Shown here: positions 7,398 through 10,964 of the stretch, piece by piece
Layout: each line of letters starts with the position of its first letter
How positions within the stretch are numbered: position 1 is the stretch's first letter
Source of the DNA: CAYPHA01 sp964410215
Lineage (GTDB): Bacteria; Calditrichota; Calditrichia; Calditrichales; CAYPHA01
Direction of reading: 5' to 3'
Length of the DNA: 10,964 nt
NCBI GenBank assembly: GCA_964410215.1
Contig: CAYPHA010000110.1
Span: forward strand, 1 to 10,964
Translations under genes and position numbers: made by a program
The notes under the pieces: model-generated
Databases searched by the model: none
Told to the model about the DNA's origin: nothing
What the model saw: only the letters and a program-made list of their open reading frames with translations

Positions 7398-8969
7398 TCA
7401 CGTCTTTATGTGAAATGCATATACTTTTGCATTGTGCAAATAAAATTTCAACCGTATCGGTTTCCCTTTCAGATGCGACAGGTCACGATTCGTCCCCCAT
7501 CCCGGCCTGAGTCGCAATTCGTCTACCGCTTTGTATTTCTTCGCGGCCTTTCCCGAATACCGGGGAATCGGGTTGCCTTTCGCATCCAGGACTTCGACCT
7601 TTATCCAACCGGCGCTGGCATCCACGTTTATTTCCAGTTTATTGCCTTCCAGTATCAATGCTTTAGTGACAATCGTACCTTCTTTTTCGCCGGCCCGCTG
7701 ACAAATGAATCGGTCCAGCGGCAGTCTGGCCAGACCGATCTGGCCACTCTCTTTCTGGGCAGCCTCGGGAGCATGATGCTGGGCATACTGACCAGTGTAG
7801 TAGATGAGATGCTCGTCTCCACGAGTGATGATTTCAGAAGAGGGCTGCAGCATGGCTTTATCGAAACTGCTATCTGGTCCGCGCGGGATAAATGGCTGAC
7901 GTGCATAGATCCAGCTCCTGTCAAAATCATGGCCGTTTCGGCTGGTCCCGATGTAATAATCAATCACATCAGCATCCGGACGTTTATCCGGATCGGCTAC
8001 CGCAACACGCCCTTCACTTCCGGTCAGTTCTCCGGCAGTCAGCACATGCATCAGACCGAAGTAGATATTTTCATAAATCCAGATATTCATAGACTCCATC
8101 TGAAACACAGGAACGCCGTTTTTTGTTACCTTTGCTTCGGGATCATCGACGTTGACGTTTGCCAGCGTTCTCCAGGCAGTGGGATACGTATTAAGATCAT
8201 TGTTCTTTTCATGAACCATGATACGGGATGCCCGTGATTCCTGTAGTCCGCCGATATCCCCAAGGTCCGTACGTGTAATTAACATATAACGGTTCCCGAC
8301 CGGGTCCCAAAGGATCTGGTTAAACGTATCGGCGGCTCTCCCGGTGACCGAATTTCCATCATTATATCCCTTCCAGTTGATACCGTCCACCGAATGGGCG
8401 ATGGCGCATCGAACATTACCCGGATTGAAGGCGGACTTGTATTTTTCGGCATGTCCCCAGGGCACGTTCGGATCAATCATCATGGAAGCTTCGTAAAACG
8501 CGCCCTGGGTTTTGCCCCTGTATGTGATCAGGTTGCTTTTTCCATCTTCAGAAATAAGCGGCTTTATCCAATGTATACCGTCCACGGATTCTGCATAAGC
8601 GGTTCGTCCCTCTCCGCTTGCCCGGTAGAGCATCTGGAACAGCTGTCTGTTTTCATTCCAGACGACAGAAAGACGCCGGCCGAATTCATAATATACTTTT
8701 TGTATTACAGATCCGTCGGGTAGCTGTTTTACAGTATCAAAATCCGTGGGCAGGGTTGGCTGCAGGACGATACCGACTTTTTCAGGCCGGCCCAGTTCTC
8801 TGGTAACATTTAGTTTTTCAGCGATGACAAAATCATCCACCAGCAGTTGTTTCTGCAAACCCACAGAAAATACTTCTGTATCAGAAGCCGGCACAATGGT
8901 TTGGAATAATAGCAGAGCACAAGCAGCAATCAGCATTGGTTTCATAGTTTGCATTAGTTTTGGTGTCAT
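7398..8969 (-). CDS. Secreted five-bladed beta-propeller, glycosidase-like protein
   Basis: About 523 residues from the ATG at 8969, four bases after the stop of the preceding gene, which suggests coupled translation. ATGs at 8954 and 8945 are also possible; the one at 8945 gives the neatest signal peptide (MKPMLIAACALLLFQTIVPA). The frame extends to a TTG at 8993, a less likely start. The mature part opens with LLVDDFVIAEKLNVTRELGRP, the hallmark (here broken as LLVDDFVI then RELGRPEK) of a family of propeller proteins common in Planctomycetota and FCB bacteria. Blade motifs YAESVDGIHWIKP and AIAHSVDGINWKG resemble GH32/GH43/GH130-type propellers. A C-terminal beta-sandwich covers roughly the last 90 residues (WIKVEVLDAKGNPIPRYSG, then LKGKPIRLKFYLHNA). 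It probably binds or cleaves a glycan outside the cell. I cannot assign catalytic residues or substrate. Confidence 0.85.
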   Translation of the reverse strand: MTPKLMQTMKPMLIAACALLLFQTIVPASDTEVFSVGLQKQLLVDDFVIAEKLNVTRELGRPEKVGIVLQPTLPTDFDTVKQLPDGSVIQKVYYEFGRRLSVVWNENRQLFQMLYRASGEGRTAYAESVDGIHWIKPLISEDGKSNLITYRGKTQGAFYEASMMIDPNVPWGHAEKYKSAFNPGNVRCAIAHSVDGINWKGYNDGNSVTGRAADTFNQILWDPVGNRYMLITRTDLGDIGGLQESRASRIMVHEKNNDLNTYPTAWRTLANVNVDDPEAKVTKNGVPVFQMESMNIWIYENIYFGLMHVLTAGELTGSEGRVAVADPDKRPDADVIDYYIGTSRNGHDFDRSWIYARQPFIPRGPDSSFDKAMLQPSSEIITRGDEHLIYYTGQYAQHHAPEAAQKESGQIGLARLPLDRFICQRAGEKEGTIVTKALILEGNKLEINVDASAGWIKVEVLDAKGNPIPRYSGKAAKKYKAVDELRLRPGWGTNRDLSHLKGKPIRLKFYLHNAKVYAFHIKT

Positions 8970-8973
8970 TATT

Positions 8974-10380
8974 TTATGGTAAGATGGTAACAATAATTCT
9001 TTTATATCTTGTCAGTTCCGGTTTTCCTGTATCCCTTACCTGCAATATGATATGCAGGGTTTTCGGCTCTGCTACTTGCGGTGCGACAAAAGATGCCTGC
9101 GCATTATTTTTATCTTTTATATCGATTTCCCCCGGGAAACTTCCGGGTTCACGATAATACATCCAATGATATGTTACTGGATCATTATCCGGATCAGAAG
9201 TTCCCTTGGCACTTAACTGAACCGTATTGCCGCTTTTAATCTCGATTTCGGCAGAATGATCCAATCTTGGTAACGGAGGGTGGTTTGCTTCTTCAAATGA
9301 TTTAACACACCAGTCCATGCGCGCAAAGAAGTCATGCTGGTATGCTTCTCGCCAACGCCAGATCGCGGCATGGTTGCTGGTATAATGAAATCCATCCTGT
9401 GCCAGAACTTCATCAACCGCATCGGACCAGATGGGTCTGGTTTCCTGTTGATAATGCCACTTTTGTTTCCTGGGTGTATATAGTTCATATCGGCCACCCC
9501 AACTCCCATAATCAGGATGTTCCGGATTACTCAGGCCGTTTGGAATCAGAAACAGGAAAGAAGGCGTATCGCCTTCCATAAGATATTTAACCCATGGATA
9601 TTGCTCACCCAATGGTCCGTGGTTCTTTCTGACATTGATATCAAGAGTCTCATTTGATACCAATGAAAAATCGGGACCACGAAACCTCCCATGAAATTTA
9701 TCACCTGATATTCCGACCCAGGTAGCATAATGGTAACCACCGGCCCCATTTTCTTCATATCCGGGGCTAACAATATAAAACAAATCTGGAAATGTTTCGC
9801 GCATCCAGGGTCCACTGTCATCCTGGTCCGATATAGTATATACACGGATTTTATCCACAAACGTTTTTAATTCATGTTCCGACCGCGTATTTTTTATTTT
9901 ATATAGCGCCTGGGCCAGGCAATTTGCTCCACCCCAAATTGTCAACCAAACCGGTCTGGGGTCAGCTCGATCCACAACTTTGATGATCCAGTCGGAGCCT
10001 TCAGAATCTTTATCAGCGCCAATTGCGTTCATACCAAAATCCGGGTAGCCACGTTTGATCAGGTTTAATAATTGTTTCTCTGCGGGATATCCCGGAGCGT
10101 GTTTTTCAAGATTATTCCGCACTTTGCCATAAGCGTTGACAATCTCTCGAATCCGCCAGTCAGCTATTTTATCTCGTTGCCAGCAGGATGTGGTCGCGAT
10201 CAGTCCTTCCACTTCAAACTCATTAGCATAGGTTAAAAAACGCACCAGGGACATTGCGTCATCCGGTTCGTTTTCAATATCCGTAAGAACGATTATCCGA
10301 GTTTTAAGGTCATCGGAGATTAATTCTAAAGGAAGGCAAAATATTAGCAATGTTAAGCCCAAAATAATTCTTATTTTCAT
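8974..10380 (-). CDS. Sde182-like (DUF1593) nucleoside-hydrolase-fold protein, secreted
   Basis: 468 residues, the full family length. The first 22 residues are a signal peptide (IILGLTLLIFCLPLE). The metal-site loop is VLTDIENEPDDAMSLVRF with Asp34, Glu36, Glu38, Asp40 and Asp41, matching the TDI.NEPDD..SLVR signature of the Sde182 nucleoside-hydrolase-like domain, followed by FEVEGLIATTSCW. Further family features are VWLTIWGGANCLAQAL (about 145-160), VYTISDQDDSGPWMR (about 181-195) and YGSWGGRYELY (about 294). A C-terminal immunoglobulin-like domain spans about 383-468 (SAKGTSDPDNDPVTYHW). The family was named for a cellulose-binding protein of Saccharophagus; its reaction is not settled, and cleavage of a glycosidic bond in a secreted setting is inference. 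AGAGGAG seven bases upstream fixes the start. It is the first intact gene of the likely operon. Confidence 0.93.
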   Translation of the reverse strand: MKIRIILGLTLLIFCLPLELISDDLKTRIIVLTDIENEPDDAMSLVRFLTYANEFEVEGLIATTSCWQRDKIADWRIREIVNAYGKVRNNLEKHAPGYPAEKQLLNLIKRGYPDFGMNAIGADKDSEGSDWIIKVVDRADPRPVWLTIWGGANCLAQALYKIKNTRSEHELKTFVDKIRVYTISDQDDSGPWMRETFPDLFYIVSPGYEENGAGGYHYATWVGISGDKFHGRFRGPDFSLVSNETLDINVRKNHGPLGEQYPWVKYLMEGDTPSFLFLIPNGLSNPEHPDYGSWGGRYELYTPRKQKWHYQQETRPIWSDAVDEVLAQDGFHYTSNHAAIWRWREAYQHDFFARMDWCVKSFEEANHPPLPRLDHSAEIEIKSGNTVQLSAKGTSDPDNDPVTYHWMYYREPGSFPGEIDIKDKNNAQASFVAPQVAEPKTLHIILQVRDTGKPELTRYKRIIVTILP

Positions 10381-10387
10381 TTATTAT

Positions 10388-10394
10388 CTCCTCT
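10388..10394 (-). promoter_or_regulatory. Ribosome binding site of the Sde182-like gene
   Basis: AGAGGAG on the minus strand sits seven bases before the ATG at 10380, an ideal distance, and decides the start. Confidence 0.8.
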
Positions 10395-10500
10395 AAAATC
10401 TGTATGTGCACCCGGTCATGGTGCCAGGGTCATCAACCGTTCGACGAATCCCAATTTAAAAAACCTAATATATAAGCACTATTTGTCCGCAAACCGCGGG
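10395..10500. other. Intergenic gap before the Sde182-like gene
   Basis: Apart from the hydrolase relic, the gap holds an AT-rich stretch (TTATATATTAGG on the minus strand, about 10476-10465) that could contain a promoter for the operon, but no convincing -35/-10 pair or Bacteroidota-type element is visible. A CCGCGG pair (10494-10499 and 10513-10518) spans the stop codon of the upstream gene and could form a six-pair hairpin, without a following T-run. Confidence 0.4.
10416..10445 (-). pseudogene. Relic of a nucleoside hydrolase C-terminus
   Basis: On the minus strand 10445-10416 reads V-ERLMTLAP-stop. The intact nucleoside hydrolase at 6369-7361 ends I-ERLMTLAP-stop. At DNA level 22 of 26 bases match (10419-10444 against 6372-6397). 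Three of the four differences fall at synonymous third positions; the fourth gives the Val/Ile change. Upstream of the match the similarity stops within a few codons and an in-frame stop follows at 10481-10479. The simplest reading is that a second hydrolase gene once lay between the outer-membrane protein and the Sde182-like gene and was deleted except for its last codons. A short chance match is unlikely given the stop at the same place. Confidence 0.6.
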
Positions 10501-10964
10501 TCACATATTAAGCCGCGGATTGTAAACACCGGTTATCACTGAACCAAATGTATAGGATAATCCAAAACTTGCACTGAAGCTGTAGGAAGTTGCTCTCCTG
10601 CGTTGTTCAAGCAATATCTCTTCGAGAGACAGATCACCTTTTGGAATAGCAAACTGATCATTAATAATATCAAAATTACTCCTGAGGTTTAGAGAAAATC
10701 CTTCTGAAATCCTGAGGTTTAAACTTGCGTATAAATCTATCCGGTTTGAACGGAAATCATGAAAATGGTGGAACCCGACTACACCGGCCCTGAGATCCCC
10801 CCACGGTTTACGAAAATCGACCGAAGTAGCAAGTTCCTGCCCTAATAGAAACTCCTCTGTTTTATTAAATACTGTCTCTCCAATATAATCATAATATCCT
10901 GCCCCGAACCTCCAGGCAAAAGTTATAGAATGCCGGGTAGCTTCACGGTAGGGATATATGCTAT
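10501..10964 (-). CDS. Outer-membrane beta-barrel protein, C-terminal part (start outside window)
   Basis: One open frame of 154 codons runs in from the right edge and stops at TGA (10503-10501); no start is in view. The sequence alternates polar and hydrophobic/aromatic residues as in membrane beta-strands: ITFAWRFGAGYYDYIG, DLRAGVVGFHHFHDF, NRIDLYASLNLRISEGFSLN and SYSFSASFGLSYTFGSVITG. A charged extracellular-loop-like segment, PKGDLSLEEILLEQRRRATS, comes before the last two strands, and the chain ends YNPRLNM. I recall this ending pattern (loop, then LSYTFGS..YN.V.NPR) from uncharacterised outer-membrane proteins of FCB bacteria, often annotated only as hypothetical. It may supply transport or anchoring for the secreted enzymes downstream, but the gap and the relic between them make co-transcription uncertain. 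Confidence 0.82.
   Translation of the reverse strand, partial: SIYPYREATRHSITFAWRFGAGYYDYIGETVFNKTEEFLLGQELATSVDFRKPWGDLRAGVVGFHHFHDFRSNRIDLYASLNLRISEGFSLNLRSNFDIINDQFAIPKGDLSLEEILLEQRRRATSYSFSASFGLSYTFGSVITGVYNPRLNM

Noticed and set aside
7395..8237. A 280-codon plus-strand reading frame, and a 140-codon one at 4117-4539
   Set aside because: Both lie opposite well-supported minus-strand genes, show no domain or signal peptide, and are out of keeping with the single direction of the block.
8991..8993. TTG at 8993 as start of the propeller gene
   Set aside because: It would overlap the preceding gene by 20 bases and put a polar stretch before the signal peptide; three ATGs downstream give a better start.
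10494..10518. Hairpin of two CCGCGG copies as a transcription terminator
   Set aside because: Only six pairs with a long loop, overlapping the stop codon, and no T-run follows on the minus strand.

Overview
The window is a leftward-transcribed (minus-strand) gene block. No convincing gene lies on the plus strand and no gap between genes exceeds about 125 bases. Every complete product appears to be exported: each has a signal peptide or a lipoprotein-type N-terminus. The C-terminal half of the split CotH protein ends in a Por_Secre_tail / type A type IX secretion (T9SS) domain with the NYPNPFNPTT motif. That motif, CotH and lamin-tail domains, FG-GAP/VCBS repeats and a Bacteroidota-like outer-membrane barrel point to the FCB group. 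Clear Shine-Dalgarno sequences (GGAGG, AGAGGAG) fit KSB1, Calditrichota, Marinimicrobia, Ignavibacteriota or relatives better than classical Bacteroidota, where such motifs are usually rare. The exact phylum is inference.

Right to left, in the direction of transcription: (i) the C-terminal part of an outer-membrane beta-barrel protein (10964 to 10501); (ii) a short intergenic stretch with a relic of a nucleoside hydrolase C-terminus (10445 to 10416); (iii) a Sde182-like (DUF1593) nucleoside-hydrolase-fold protein (10380 to 8974); (iv) a five-bladed beta-propeller glycosidase-like protein (about 8969 to 7398); (v) a lipoprotein nucleoside hydrolase of the IU-NH family (7361 to 6369); (vi) a small lipoprotein of unknown function (6340 to 5837); (vii) a very large CotH-kinase/lamin-tail T9SS substrate broken by a frameshift into 5812 to 4631 and 4578 to 2053; (viii) a small lamin-tail-like lipoprotein (1990 to 1397); (ix) the N-terminal part of a secreted FG-GAP/VCBS repeat protein with eight repeats in view (1325 to beyond 1).

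Genes iii to vii are spaced 4 to 36 bases apart and probably form one operon. The two nucleoside-hydrolase-fold proteins and the glycosidase-like propeller suggest a secreted module acting on N- or O-glycosidic bonds in extracellular glycans or nucleosides; the substrate cannot be read from the sequence. The left half looks like cell-surface adhesion or display material. By eye the right-hand enzyme genes are richer in G+C than the left-hand lamin-tail and CotH genes, so the block may be a mosaic.

The observations most worth checking are the frameshift that splits the CotH protein, explainable by loss of two bases from a short ACAC run; the nine-residue relic of a second nucleoside hydrolase gene; and a 300-base two-unit higher-order duplication inside the VCBS repeats. 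I see no RNA gene, CRISPR array, transposase or phage gene.
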